DNA from: Sulfurospirillum sp. 1612
Lineage (GTDB): Bacteria; Campylobacterota; Campylobacteria; Campylobacterales; Sulfurospirillaceae
DNA length: 64,000 nucleotides
NCBI RefSeq assembly: GCF_036556685.1
Contig: NZ_CP140614.1
Coordinates: 1,054,001-1,118,000, forward strand
Direction of reading: 5' to 3'
Numbering within the stretch: position 1 is the first letter of the stretch; each line of letters opens with the position of its first letter. Positions 55,118-63,746 of this stretch are shown one piece after another. A program made the translations under genes and the position numbers. Under the pieces are notes generated by a model. The model searched no databases, was not told the origin of the DNA, and saw only the letters and a list, made by a program, of their open reading frames with translations.

Positions 55118-56254
55118 ATGAACATAAAAGATTTTAAATCAGGAACACTTAGACAAGAGTATCAATATAAAAGTTTTATGCCTGAAAAGATAAACCATAC
55201 ATTTACTTGGGATGATCCACAAATCAATACTATGTTGGAAAATGCTACAAGAGCATTAGGTGAGCTAAATGCTTTTACTATGATAGTTCCAAATGTAGAT
55301 ATTTTCATACAGATGCACATCACCAAAGAAGCAAACACTTCAAGTAAGATTGAGGGTACAAAAACAGAGATGGATGAAGTACTTATCGCGAAAAATCAAA
55401 TAGATCCAGAAAAAAGAGATGATTGGCAAGAAGTGCGAAACTATATTGATGCCATGAACAGCGCAATAAAAGAGCTTGAAACGCTGCCTATCTCAAATCG
55501 CCTTATCAAAAATATTCATGCAATACTGCTAAATAGTGTAAGAGGTGAAGCAAAACAACCAGGGGAGTTTAGAAAATCTCAAAACTGGATAGGTGGAGCG
55601 AGTTTAAGTACAGCTTATTTTATCCCTCCACATCATAATGAGGTGGGCGAGCTTATGAGTGATTTAGAGATGTTTCTACATAATGAAGAGATATTTGTAC
55701 CACATCTTATTAAAATTGCTATTGCCCACTATCAGTTTGAAACCATTCACCCATTCTTAGATGGTAATGGAAGAATCGGAAGGCTTTTGATAACGCTTTA
55801 TTTAGTAAGTAATGGATTACTTAAAAAACCATCTTTATACTTATCTGATTTTATAGAAAAAAATAAATCAGTTTATTATGAAGCATTGACAAGAGTACGA
55901 ACAGATAATGATTTGATTCATTGGATAAAGTTTTTTCTTGAAGCTGTTATATCTACTGCTAATAGTGGAGTAAGAACTTTTCAAAATATTTTGAGTTTGA
56001 AACAAGAGATGGATACCATAATAGTAGGATTTGGTAAAAAAGCACATAATGCAAGTAAACTTATAGAGTTTTTGTATCAAAAGCCTATAATATCGATTAA
56101 CGATATTATAAAACCATTAAATGTAAGTAAACCTACGGCAAACTCTTTGGTTAAAGAGTTTGAGGGAAAAGGGATATTGAAAGAGATTACAGGATACGAA
56201 CGAAATAAGCTTTTTGTATTCAATAGATATTTAAATATTTATAGTCAAAGTTAA
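55118..56254 (+). CDS. Fic-domain protein, class II (N-terminal inhibitory motif)
   Basis: A 378-residue Fic protein. The N-terminal helix carries the inhibitory motif S-S-K-I-E-G near residues 76-81. The Fic domain has the active site ETIHPFLDGNGRIGRLL near 208-224 with catalytic histidine and full ATP-binding loop. A C-terminal winged helix (about 310-365, ISINDIIKPLNVSKPTANSLV) may bind DNA. Fic enzymes attach AMP or other nucleotides to protein hydroxyls; this layout (Fic/DOC_N plus HTH) is common and self-regulated. The last 21 bases of the gene are part of a 40-bp tandem repeat. Confidence 0.9.
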   Translation: MNIKDFKSGTLRQEYQYKSFMPEKINHTFTWDDPQINTMLENATRALGELNAFTMIVPNVDIFIQMHITKEANTSSKIEGTKTEMDEVLIAKNQIDPEKRDDWQEVRNYIDAMNSAIKELETLPISNRLIKNIHAILLNSVRGEAKQPGEFRKSQNWIGGASLSTAYFIPPHHNEVGELMSDLEMFLHNEEIFVPHLIKIAIAHYQFETIHPFLDGNGRIGRLLITLYLVSNGLLKKPSLYLSDFIEKNKSVYYEALTRVRTDNDLIHWIKFFLEAVISTANSGVRTFQNILSLKQEMDTIIVGFGKKAHNASKLIEFLYQKPIISINDIIKPLNVSKPTANSLVKEFEGKGILKEITGYERNKLFVFNRYLNIYSQS

Positions 56255-56315
56255 GACTCTAAATTTTACTAAGAATATTTATAGTCAAAGTTAAGACTCT
56301 AAATTTTACTAAGAA
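56234..56315. repeat. Tandem 40-bp direct repeat
   Basis: Two perfect, adjacent copies of a 40-base unit span 56236-56275 and 56276-56315, with two matching bases before. A third, partial and diverged copy (TTTATAGTTAAACTTGG) follows to about 56338. The first copy contains the fic stop codon. The gap before the helicase gene is therefore mostly repeat. A recent duplication by slippage is likely; it could hold a repeated operator. Confidence 0.9.
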
Positions 56316-56359
56316 TTTTTATAGTTAAACTTGGAAGAGATTCTAAAAAAAGAGGGATA

Positions 56360-58282
56360 ATGACAAACATAATAGAAGTAAACTACTCACACACAGGTGA
56401 AAGTAAAACAACAAACAACTATGGTATGCGACAGATGCAAGCAAAGGCTTATGAGGCTAGAGATGAACAATATCTACTCCTCAAAGCACCTCCTGCTTCT
56501 GGAAAGTCACGTGCGTTGATGTTTATAGCACTTGACAAACTTCACAATCAAGGAATCTCGAAAGTTATAGTTGCGGTACCCGAACGCTCCATCGGTGGAT
56601 CCTTTGACACAACCGATTTAAAATCCAACGGTTTTTTTGCCTCATGGCAACCAAACCCACGGTATAATCTTTGCACTCCCGACGGAGAAAAGAGCAAAGT
56701 TGCTGCATTTAAAAAGTTTATGACAAGTGATGAGAAAATCCTTATCTGTACTCATGCCACTCTGCGTTTTGCTTTTAAGGAGCTTGACGAGTCCAAGTTT
56801 GATAACTGTTTACTTGCGATTGATGAGTTCCATCATGTGTCAGCCGATGGCGAAAATCAGCTAGGAGAGTTAATCAGATCCGTTATGGAAAACTCTACGG
56901 CTCATATAGTGGCGATGACAGGATCGTATTTTCGAGGTGATAGTGTTCCAGTTTTACTCCCTGAAGATGAAGCTAAATTTGCAAAAGTGACATATAATTA
57001 TTATGAACAGTTAAATGGTTATGAACATTTAAAATCTCTTGGCATAGGGTATCACTTTTATCAAGGGAAATACACAAGTGCTATAGGTGATATACTTGAT
57101 ACTGATAAAAAGACGATCCTTCACATACCGAATGTCAACTCTGGAGAATCTACAAAAGATAAATATAAAGAGGTAGATACTATCCTAGATATTATTGGTG
57201 ATGTTGTTCAAACAACAGAAGATGGAGTTATTATTGTCAAAAGGCATAGTGACGGGAAACTTATCAAAGTGGCTGATTTGGTAGAAGATGATGCAAAATC
57301 AAGAGCAAAGATAGACGCATATTTAAGTAAAAACACAAAAGTCGATGATATGGATTTGATCATAGCATTAGGAAAAGCGAAAGAAGGGTTTGACTGGCCA
57401 TACTGTGAACATGCTTTGACAGTCGGATATCGATCTTCATTGACAGAAATCATCCAGATTATAGGACGGGCCACAAGGGATAGCAAGAACAAAACTCATG
57501 CACAGTTTACAAATCTCATAGCACAACCAGATGCTGATAATAATGAGGTGCAAGTATCTGTCAATAATATGCTCAAAGCAATCACCGCATCACTTTTGAT
57601 GGAGCAGGTTTTAGCACCCAACTTTAAATTTAAACCGCGATTTGAAAACGATGATGAACCAAACAAAAAAGGCGAACTCAAAATAAGAGGTTTTAAACTG
57701 CCGACAAGCGAGCGAGTCAAAGATATCATCGAATCAGACCTAAATGATTTAAAAGCGACTATTTTGCAAGATGACATCATGATAAAAGCAATCCCCGGAA
57801 ATCTAGATGCTGAGGTTATCAATAAAGTTTTAATTCCCAAAATCATCAAAGTCAAATATCCCGATTTGGATGATCATGAAGTAGAAGAATTGCGTCAGCA
57901 TGTTGTCATAGACAGTGTTGTAAAAAATGGGCATATCATAGAAAACGGCGATAAGAAGTTTATCAAAATGTCGGATAAATTTGTAAATATCGATGAACTT
58001 TATATTGACTTGATTGATCGGATAAATCCATTCCAAAGAGCTTTTGAGATTTTATCTAAATCTGTTACTGCTCATGTCCTCAAACTCATACAAGAGAGCA
58101 TCGAAGCCACTAGAATAGAGATGACACAAGAAGAAGCGGTGATTTTATACAAAAAAATCCCAGCGTTTCAAAATGAACATGGAAGAATGCCAAATATAAA
58201 TAGCAACGACTTTACAGAAAAAAGGATGGCCGAAGCACTGATATATCTAAACAAACTAAGACGGGAAAGAGCCAATGGATAA
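56360..58282 (+). CDS. DEAD/DEAH (SF2) helicase of a restriction-like module
   Basis: A 640-residue SF2 helicase. N-terminal RQMQAKAYEARDEQYLLL resembles a Q motif; Walker A KAPPASGKSRALMF is near 43-56. Motif II is AIDEFHHVSADGE (DEFH) near 153-165 and motif III IVAMTGSYFRGD near 185. The second RecA domain has LIIALGKAKEGFDWPYCEHA and motif VI IIQIIGRATRDSKNKTHA near 355-378. About 230 C-terminal residues match no family I know. It resembles the translocases of type I/III restriction enzymes. It overlaps the nuclease gene by 8 bases, and AGAGGGA precedes ATG 56360. Confidence 0.85.
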   Translation: MTNIIEVNYSHTGESKTTNNYGMRQMQAKAYEARDEQYLLLKAPPASGKSRALMFIALDKLHNQGISKVIVAVPERSIGGSFDTTDLKSNGFFASWQPNPRYNLCTPDGEKSKVAAFKKFMTSDEKILICTHATLRFAFKELDESKFDNCLLAIDEFHHVSADGENQLGELIRSVMENSTAHIVAMTGSYFRGDSVPVLLPEDEAKFAKVTYNYYEQLNGYEHLKSLGIGYHFYQGKYTSAIGDILDTDKKTILHIPNVNSGESTKDKYKEVDTILDIIGDVVQTTEDGVIIVKRHSDGKLIKVADLVEDDAKSRAKIDAYLSKNTKVDDMDLIIALGKAKEGFDWPYCEHALTVGYRSSLTEIIQIIGRATRDSKNKTHAQFTNLIAQPDADNNEVQVSVNNMLKAITASLLMEQVLAPNFKFKPRFENDDEPNKKGELKIRGFKLPTSERVKDIIESDLNDLKATILQDDIMIKAIPGNLDAEVINKVLIPKIIKVKYPDLDDHEVEELRQHVVIDSVVKNGHIIENGDKKFIKMSDKFVNIDELYIDLIDRINPFQRAFEILSKSVTAHVLKLIQESIEATRIEMTQEEAVILYKKIPAFQNEHGRMPNINSNDFTEKRMAEALIYLNKLRRERANG

Positions 58283-59441
58283 GTTACCCGAGTTTTCGCT
58301 TGATGAGATTTTAGAAGCTGATCCACTTGGTCTTTTAGGCGAGCTAAAACCACGTACAAAAGCTTTAACTGAAGATGATAGATTGATTACTAGTTTTGAA
58401 GAGATCAATGCTTTTATAGAAAAACATGGATGCGAACCTAAAAAATCATCAACTATGAGTGAACGCAATCTTTTTTCAAGACTCAATGGAATACGACAAA
58501 ATCCTCAAAAGATAGAAGTGCTTAAACCTTATGATAAATATAATATTTTACAAGAGGTAAAGATAAACTCTATAGATGATATTTTAAATGATGATGCTTT
58601 TGGATTGCTTGATGATGTAAATAGTGATGATATATATACCCTAAAGCATATACCCAAAAAGAGGGAAGAAGCTGATTATATTGCCCAGAGAAAGCCATGT
58701 AAAGATTTTGAAAAATATAAATCTCTATTTCAAGAGGTTCAAGATGATCTCAAGAAAGGAACTAAAAAATTAGTAAAATTTAATGAGAGATTTTTTGAGG
58801 AGGGAAATTTCTTTGTTTTAAAAGGGGTCTTAGCTTATTTGGAGAAAATAAAGAAAACTAAAAAAGATCGATTTAATAAACTAGATGGAAGAACAAAAAT
58901 CATCTTTGAAAATGGTACTGAGTCCAATATGCTTTTCAGGTCATTTGCCAAAGGATTGTATGAAGATGGCTATTTTGTAAGTTTGCAAGATGATAGAGTT
59001 TTAGATAAATTATCGCAAATTTCAGATAAAGATCAAAAAAGTGGATATATTTATATACTAGAGTCATTAAGCCAAGATGATCGTATAGCCTCTATAAAAG
59101 ATTTATACAAGATAGGTTACTCGACCATTCCTGTCGACCAAAGAATCAAAAATGCACAACATGAACCAACGTATCTCATGGCTCCTGCCAAAATCAAAAG
59201 CATTTATGAAACCTACAATATGAATACTCAAAAATTTGAACAACTCATTCATAGATTTTTTGGAAAAGTTTGCCTCAATATTGATATTTTTGGAGATGAT
59301 GGCAAGCGATATACACCAAGAGAGTGGTTTATTGCACCTTTTGAAGTTATCGAAGAGGTAATCTATCTCATTATCAGCAAAAAAATAATAAATTATAGAT
59401 ATGATGACGAAAAAGAAAAATTAATTCAAGAACGAAGATGA
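58275..59441 (+). CDS. T5orf172 (GIY-YIG-like) nuclease
   Basis: A 388-residue protein. The first 250 residues are charged and unmatched; within them an EILEADPLGLLGEL stretch near 12-25 is echoed by DILNDDAFGLLDDV near 102-115, a possible duplicated docking motif. The C-terminal domain (about 255-375) is a T5orf172/MUG113 nuclease: SGYIYILESL (GIY), DLYKIGYSTIPVDQRIKNAQ (YIG and catalytic Arg) and FEQLIHRFFGKVCL (catalytic Glu). It is probably the cutting subunit for the coupled helicase. Its stop overlaps the hypF start by ATGA. Confidence 0.82.
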   Translation: MDKLPEFSLDEILEADPLGLLGELKPRTKALTEDDRLITSFEEINAFIEKHGCEPKKSSTMSERNLFSRLNGIRQNPQKIEVLKPYDKYNILQEVKINSIDDILNDDAFGLLDDVNSDDIYTLKHIPKKREEADYIAQRKPCKDFEKYKSLFQEVQDDLKKGTKKLVKFNERFFEEGNFFVLKGVLAYLEKIKKTKKDRFNKLDGRTKIIFENGTESNMLFRSFAKGLYEDGYFVSLQDDRVLDKLSQISDKDQKSGYIYILESLSQDDRIASIKDLYKIGYSTIPVDQRIKNAQHEPTYLMAPAKIKSIYETYNMNTQKFEQLIHRFFGKVCLNIDIFGDDGKRYTPREWFIAPFEVIEEVIYLIISKKIINYRYDDEKEKLIQERR

Positions 59442-61651
59442 TGAAAAAAAACTATAAATACAAAATCGAAGGTATTGTACAGGGTGTTGGCTTTAGGCCA
59501 TTTGTGTATCAGTTGGCGCATGCGCATGAGCTTTTGGGTTATGTCCTCAACAACTCTTTAGGCGTTGAGGTCGAAGTCGAGGGAACGCCTGAGGCTTTAG
59601 AAAAGTTTACCAGTGACCTATCGGCAAAACTGCCACCTTTAGCGCGAATTGACCGCATCACAAAAGAGGAGCAAGCGCTAAAAGCGTACCAAAGCTTTGA
59701 AATTCGAGCGAGCGATGAACAAGCACGCAAGCAAACTTTGATCTCTCCTGATATGTCGATTTGCGATGATTGTCTCCGTGAACTTCGAGATAAAAACAAT
59801 TTCAGATATGATTATTTCTTTATCAATTGCACCAATTGTGGCCCGAGATACTCCATCATCAAAACCGTACCTTATGATCGGAAAAATACCTCCATGAGTA
59901 CCTTTACAATGTGTCCGGTGTGCGAGCATGAATACAAAGACCCGATGAACCGCAGATACCATGCCCAGCCGATTAGCTGTCCTGATTGTGGGCCGGAACT
60001 TTTTTTAAAAGATATGCACGGTAATCTGTTGGCCAAAAATCATGATGCCCTCAATCAACTCACCACATTGATCAAAAAGGGGCATATCGTCGCCATGAAA
60101 GGCATGGGGGGATTTCATCTCATCTGTGATGCGACGCAAGATGCTACGGTTTTGAAACTGCGCCAGCGCAAAAGTCGTCCGAGCAAACCTTTTGCGGTGA
60201 TGTTTCGCACCATCGAGGAGATTGAGAAGGCGTGTGAGATTAGCAAAGCGGAGCGCCAAGCCATCACTTCGCAACAGCGCCCCATCGTTTTGGTGAAAAA
60301 ACGCACCCAAAGACTCAGCCCAAAAGTCGCACCAAATATCGATCGTTTGGGTGTATTTTTACCTTATACCCCTTTACATGTACTCCTTCTCGATAGGCTA
60401 GATTCTCCTTTGATTGCCACTAGTGCCAACCGATCGGGTGAGCCCATCGTGACGTGTGCAGAGGATCTTGTGGATTCTTTGGGCGAGGTGATTGATTATT
60501 ATCTTGATTACAACCGTGACATTATCAATTCAAGCGATGATAGTGTCTTGCAGATGATTGGCGATAAACCGCTCATGATGCGCTCATCGAGAGGATTTAC
60601 ACCAACAAGTTTCAGATACCAATCTTCCGCCCTCCAAACACTCGCCCTTGGAGCACATCAGAAAAATGCCATCGCGCTTTATCTAAACAATCAAGTCATC
60701 TTCAGCCCATATATTGGCGATTTGGAGAGTGTCAAGAGTTGTGAAGCGTTTGAGCGTACTATCGCAGTGTTCAAAAGACTCTACAATTTTGAGCCGACTC
60801 AAATCATCTGTGATATGCACCCCAATTACTTTAGCACCCAATGGGCCAAAAAACAAAACTGTGAAGTGCACCAAGTCCAACATCACTATGCGCACATACT
60901 CGCGTGTATGTTTGAACACCAAATTGATCATGAAGTCTTAGGCGTGGCATGGGATGGCACGGGTTATGGAGATAATGGTACGATTTGGGGTGGAGAGTTT
61001 TTGCGCTGTGATCGCAGTGGATATGAGCGAGTAGCTCATTTTGAGCCATTTTGTCTCTTAGGTGGTGACAAAAGTGTCAAGGATATCAAAAGAGTCGCAC
61101 TCTCTATGATTTTTGATGTAGCCCAGGATGAATCGCTCAGTGGATTTGAAGATTTTACGACCCTCTTTAATGCACAAGAAATCTCACTCCTGCGTCAAAT
61201 GCATGAGAAAAAAATCAACGCTCCAAAATGCAGCTCAGTAGGGCGTATTTTTGATGCTGTTGCTGTTTTTAGCGGAGTTTGCTCTCGTGTGAGCTATGAT
61301 GGGGAGAGTGGTTTGATTTTAGAGAGTCTTTATGATGAGACGATTCAAGGTGCTTATGAGTTTTATCTCGATGATGGCGTGATTTATTATAAGCATATCT
61401 TTGCGCAAATGCTAAAAGACAAAGACCCCAAAATCATCGCGAGCAAATTCATCAATGCTTTGGTCGATGTTTTTTTCACAGTCTCAAATCAGTATGATTT
61501 AGACATCGTACTCGGTGGTGGGGTTTTTCAAAATCGCACACTTTTGGAAAAAATTTCGAGCAGGTTAACAAAAAAGACGCTATACTTTCCTCATAAATTA
61601 CCTATCAATGACAGCGCTATCGCGATAGGGCAGTTGTATAAAGTTTTGTAG
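59438..61651 (+). CDS. hypF: HypF, carbamoyltransferase for [NiFe]-hydrogenase maturation
   Basis: A 737-residue HypF, slightly shorter than the E. coli protein. It makes the carbamoyl group that becomes the cyanide ligands of the active site. The acylphosphatase domain has KIEGIVQGVGFRPFVYQLA. Two zinc fingers use C-DD-C, CTNC, CPVC and CPDC pairs (about 109-185). A YrdC domain (about 200-385, with KGMGGFHLICDA) and a Kae1-like domain (about 405-737, VQHHYAHILACM and AWDGTGYGDNG) follow. Its start overlaps the island nuclease by four bases; no other hyp gene is present. Confidence 0.95.
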   Translation: MMKKNYKYKIEGIVQGVGFRPFVYQLAHAHELLGYVLNNSLGVEVEVEGTPEALEKFTSDLSAKLPPLARIDRITKEEQALKAYQSFEIRASDEQARKQTLISPDMSICDDCLRELRDKNNFRYDYFFINCTNCGPRYSIIKTVPYDRKNTSMSTFTMCPVCEHEYKDPMNRRYHAQPISCPDCGPELFLKDMHGNLLAKNHDALNQLTTLIKKGHIVAMKGMGGFHLICDATQDATVLKLRQRKSRPSKPFAVMFRTIEEIEKACEISKAERQAITSQQRPIVLVKKRTQRLSPKVAPNIDRLGVFLPYTPLHVLLLDRLDSPLIATSANRSGEPIVTCAEDLVDSLGEVIDYYLDYNRDIINSSDDSVLQMIGDKPLMMRSSRGFTPTSFRYQSSALQTLALGAHQKNAIALYLNNQVIFSPYIGDLESVKSCEAFERTIAVFKRLYNFEPTQIICDMHPNYFSTQWAKKQNCEVHQVQHHYAHILACMFEHQIDHEVLGVAWDGTGYGDNGTIWGGEFLRCDRSGYERVAHFEPFCLLGGDKSVKDIKRVALSMIFDVAQDESLSGFEDFTTLFNAQEISLLRQMHEKKINAPKCSSVGRIFDAVAVFSGVCSRVSYDGESGLILESLYDETIQGAYEFYLDDGVIYYKHIFAQMLKDKDPKIIASKFINALVDVFFTVSNQYDLDIVLGGGVFQNRTLLEKISSRLTKKTLYFPHKLPINDSAIAIGQLYKVL

Positions 61652-61677
61652 GTGTCAATCGAACATAGAGGAGTCTG

Positions 61678-62334
61678 ATGATGCATTTAAAAAAATTCCT
61701 TATTTTATTGGGGTTGAGCGTGGCGCTTTTCTTTAGTGGATGTGCGACGACATTTTCAGGTGCGTATAGTCAAAAAGTTGATCCCAATGAGGTCATTAAC
61801 CCTCATGATACGATTTTGGTCACGACTAACAAAGATGATATTGCCTCTAAATATTATGTGGATGATGTGATATATCACCTGAATAAACGTGGTTTTGACA
61901 TGGTTTATTCCTACACAGATGCAAATATTCCACCCGTGAAATACAAGATGGTGATACGCGTCTACAAAAAAACAACCTCTTATAAATATAACTCAGCAGA
62001 TTATGGCCCGATCAGCACCGGAACAGTGAGAACGAATTGCTATAAAGAGGGGAAAGTGACCCGTTGTGTAACGACACCAAATCAAACTTATGGCATCATC
62101 GGCTACTCTCAAAAAATCCGATATCTCCACGGACACTACTTTATCATGACCGTTTATAATACGCAAACACAAGAGAAAGTTTTTGTAGCAAAAAGCTCGA
62201 CGTTTGAAACTTCTTGCGATAATATGACGTTGTACCGATTTTTGATTGATGAGACCATCAAACGGATGAATTTTCACAGGCCGATGGAGTACAAATTCTC
62301 AGTCAAGATGCCTGATGGCTTTACGTGTCAGTAG
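61678..62334 (+). CDS. Lipoprotein, unknown function
   Basis: A 218-residue lipoprotein with lipobox LFFSGCATTF, giving a modified cysteine near residue 21. The mature part has short beta segments and a Tyr-rich middle (VYKKTTSYKYNSADYGPIS). Four further cysteines include NCYKEGKVTRC and TSCDNMT. It resembles no family I can name. AGGAG lies four bases before ATG 61678 and seven before the next codon, ATG 61681. It ends 14 bases inside the end of the convergent transposase-like gene. Confidence 0.7.
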   Translation: MMHLKKFLILLGLSVALFFSGCATTFSGAYSQKVDPNEVINPHDTILVTTNKDDIASKYYVDDVIYHLNKRGFDMVYSYTDANIPPVKYKMVIRVYKKTTSYKYNSADYGPISTGTVRTNCYKEGKVTRCVTTPNQTYGIIGYSQKIRYLHGHYFIMTVYNTQTQEKVFVAKSSTFETSCDNMTLYRFLIDETIKRMNFHRPMEYKFSVKMPDGFTCQ

Positions 62335-62995
62335 TTTCTTGATTGTAGAGTTGTTGTAAAATCGCTTCTTGTTCTTCTTGTGAGTAGTTGAATTTGAATT
62401 CGATTTCTTTGAGATAGTAGAAAAAATTCTCAGCCCTGATACCTTTATAGCGCACAATGGATGCCTCAAAAAAGACCCAAAATTTTGTGATAAGATTATC
62501 GATGTTTTGGATTTTGGCGATTTTATTGAACATCATGAACTTTGAGAGCTCTTTGAAATAGGATTTTTGTGCGCCATCTTGGAGAAAGTCATCTTTGTAC
62601 TTGTGCAAACTGGGCATGGGTAGATTGAAGATTTTGTCTTCATAGTGAAAAGTCAAAAAGTTTTGTGAATCAAAAATATTTTCTTCTACCTTTTTTTTAC
62701 TCTTTTCCAAATAGAGATATTCATCATACTCCAATACATCTTTGTCGATATAAGCCTCTTGTGCAAAATTGGCGATGAGCATCCTAAAGAGTTCGTAGCG
62801 ATTTTTAACCGTGAGATAATTAAAACCTAGTGTGATACTCGCTTCTCTTGCGCTAAGATTTTCGCAGAAAGCTTTGATGATTTTGTGGTTTTTTTCAATT
62901 TTCTTAGGACTGAATTTTTTACCACATTTACTACATTTTAATTGTCCCGTTTTTAAAGTATAGAGTTTTGGATGATGACAATAAATACAATTCAT
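62321..62995 (-). CDS. IS1595-like transposase-derived protein, probably inactive
   Basis: A 224-residue protein. It starts with a zinc ribbon (C3, C6, C21, C24 in MNCIYCHHP and LKCSKCGKKF), then a helix-turn-helix (LSAREASITLGFNYLTVKNRY, about 48-68). The middle has YDEYLYLEKSKKK, like the DE-x-Y motif of IS1595 transposases. The end has TKFWVFFEA and ENFFYYLKEIEFKFNY, like the family's C-terminal helix. The expected catalytic Glu before FW appears replaced in NIDNLITKFW, and the central catalytic segment is short. No terminal inverted repeats flank it. A domesticated DNA-binding regulator is plausible. Confidence 0.6.
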   Translation of the reverse strand: MNCIYCHHPKLYTLKTGQLKCSKCGKKFSPKKIEKNHKIIKAFCENLSAREASITLGFNYLTVKNRYELFRMLIANFAQEAYIDKDVLEYDEYLYLEKSKKKVEENIFDSQNFLTFHYEDKIFNLPMPSLHKYKDDFLQDGAQKSYFKELSKFMMFNKIAKIQNIDNLITKFWVFFEASIVRYKGIRAENFFYYLKEIEFKFNYSQEEQEAILQQLYNQETTDT

Positions 62996-63104
62996 ACAAA
63001 ATTATACCATATTTTGTGCCAAAAATATATAAGAAATATCTCAATTAATGATACTTTTATGTAAAAGTTGTAGAATATGAACAATTATTCATAAAGGGTT
63101 GAAC

Positions 63105-63746
63105 ATGCACATAGCTGATGGATATCTTTCTCCTGAAACCGTAGTCGTTTCTTTTGCGGTTGCTATCCCATTGTGGGTTTATGCATTTCGTAAATTAAAA
63201 GCGAAAATGAACGAAGAGACGATTCCTGTCTTGGGTGCTCTGAGTGCTTTGAGCTTTGTTATCATGATGTTTAATATTCCCATTCCTGGGGGTACAAGCG
63301 GACACGCGGTGGGGGCGACTTTGATCGCCATCATGATTGGGCCTTGGGTCTCTTTTATTGCGGTGTCTTTAGTCTTGTTGATTCAAGCAGTCGTATTTGG
63401 AGACGGGGGCATTTCAGCACTGGCTGTCAATGCGCTAGGTATGGGATTGATTGCTTCATTTAGTGGCTATTATTTGTTTGAACTCCTTAAAAAATATAAG
63501 TTTGCTCCTTTTATCGCTGGATACACTTCTTTAGTTTTTGCTTCCTTTTTTGTTGCACTTATTTTGGGTATCCAGCCTCTTTTTTGGTCTCACGATGGCA
63601 CGCCACTTTATTTTCCTTTTGATTTGAAAGTTACCATACCGATGATGGTAGGGGGACACTTGCTTTTTGGAATTGCCGAGGGGATTTTTACACAAGTTGT
63701 GTATGCATTGTTAAAGAAAGAGAAGAAGGTGACTTATGAAATCTAA
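63105..63746 (+). CDS. cbiM: CbiM-type substrate-binding membrane protein of a Ni/Co ECF transporter
   Basis: A 213-residue membrane protein. The exact N-terminus MHIADGYLSPETVV is the metal-chelating end of CbiM/NikM proteins, which binds Ni or Co through the amino group and His2. About six helices follow, with conserved PIPGGTSGHAVGATLIA and QAVVFGDGGISALAVNALGM. ATG 63105 is chosen because AAAGGG lies six bases upstream and the His must be residue 2; a TTG at 63099 is open. Near hypF, nickel for hydrogenase is more likely than cobalt. Confidence 0.9.
   Translation: MHIADGYLSPETVVVSFAVAIPLWVYAFRKLKAKMNEETIPVLGALSALSFVIMMFNIPIPGGTSGHAVGATLIAIMIGPWVSFIAVSLVLLIQAVVFGDGGISALAVNALGMGLIASFSGYYLFELLKKYKFAPFIAGYTSLVFASFFVALILGIQPLFWSHDGTPLYFPFDLKVTIPMMVGGHLLFGIAEGIFTQVVYALLKKEKKVTYEI

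Noticed and set aside
56234-56338. CRISPR-like repeat array
   Set aside because: The copies are directly adjacent with no spacers, only two are intact, and no cas genes are present.
57496-57855. 119-codon open frame opposite the helicase gene
   Set aside because: It is a shadow of the helicase frame, serine- and leucine-rich from reversed codons, with no start signal.
48886-59441. Labelling the island BREX, DISARM, or classical type I or type III restriction
   Set aside because: The marker genes (pglZ, brxL, drmA/drmB, hsdS/hsdR, res/mod) are absent; only a methyltransferase and a helicase are shared in a general sense.
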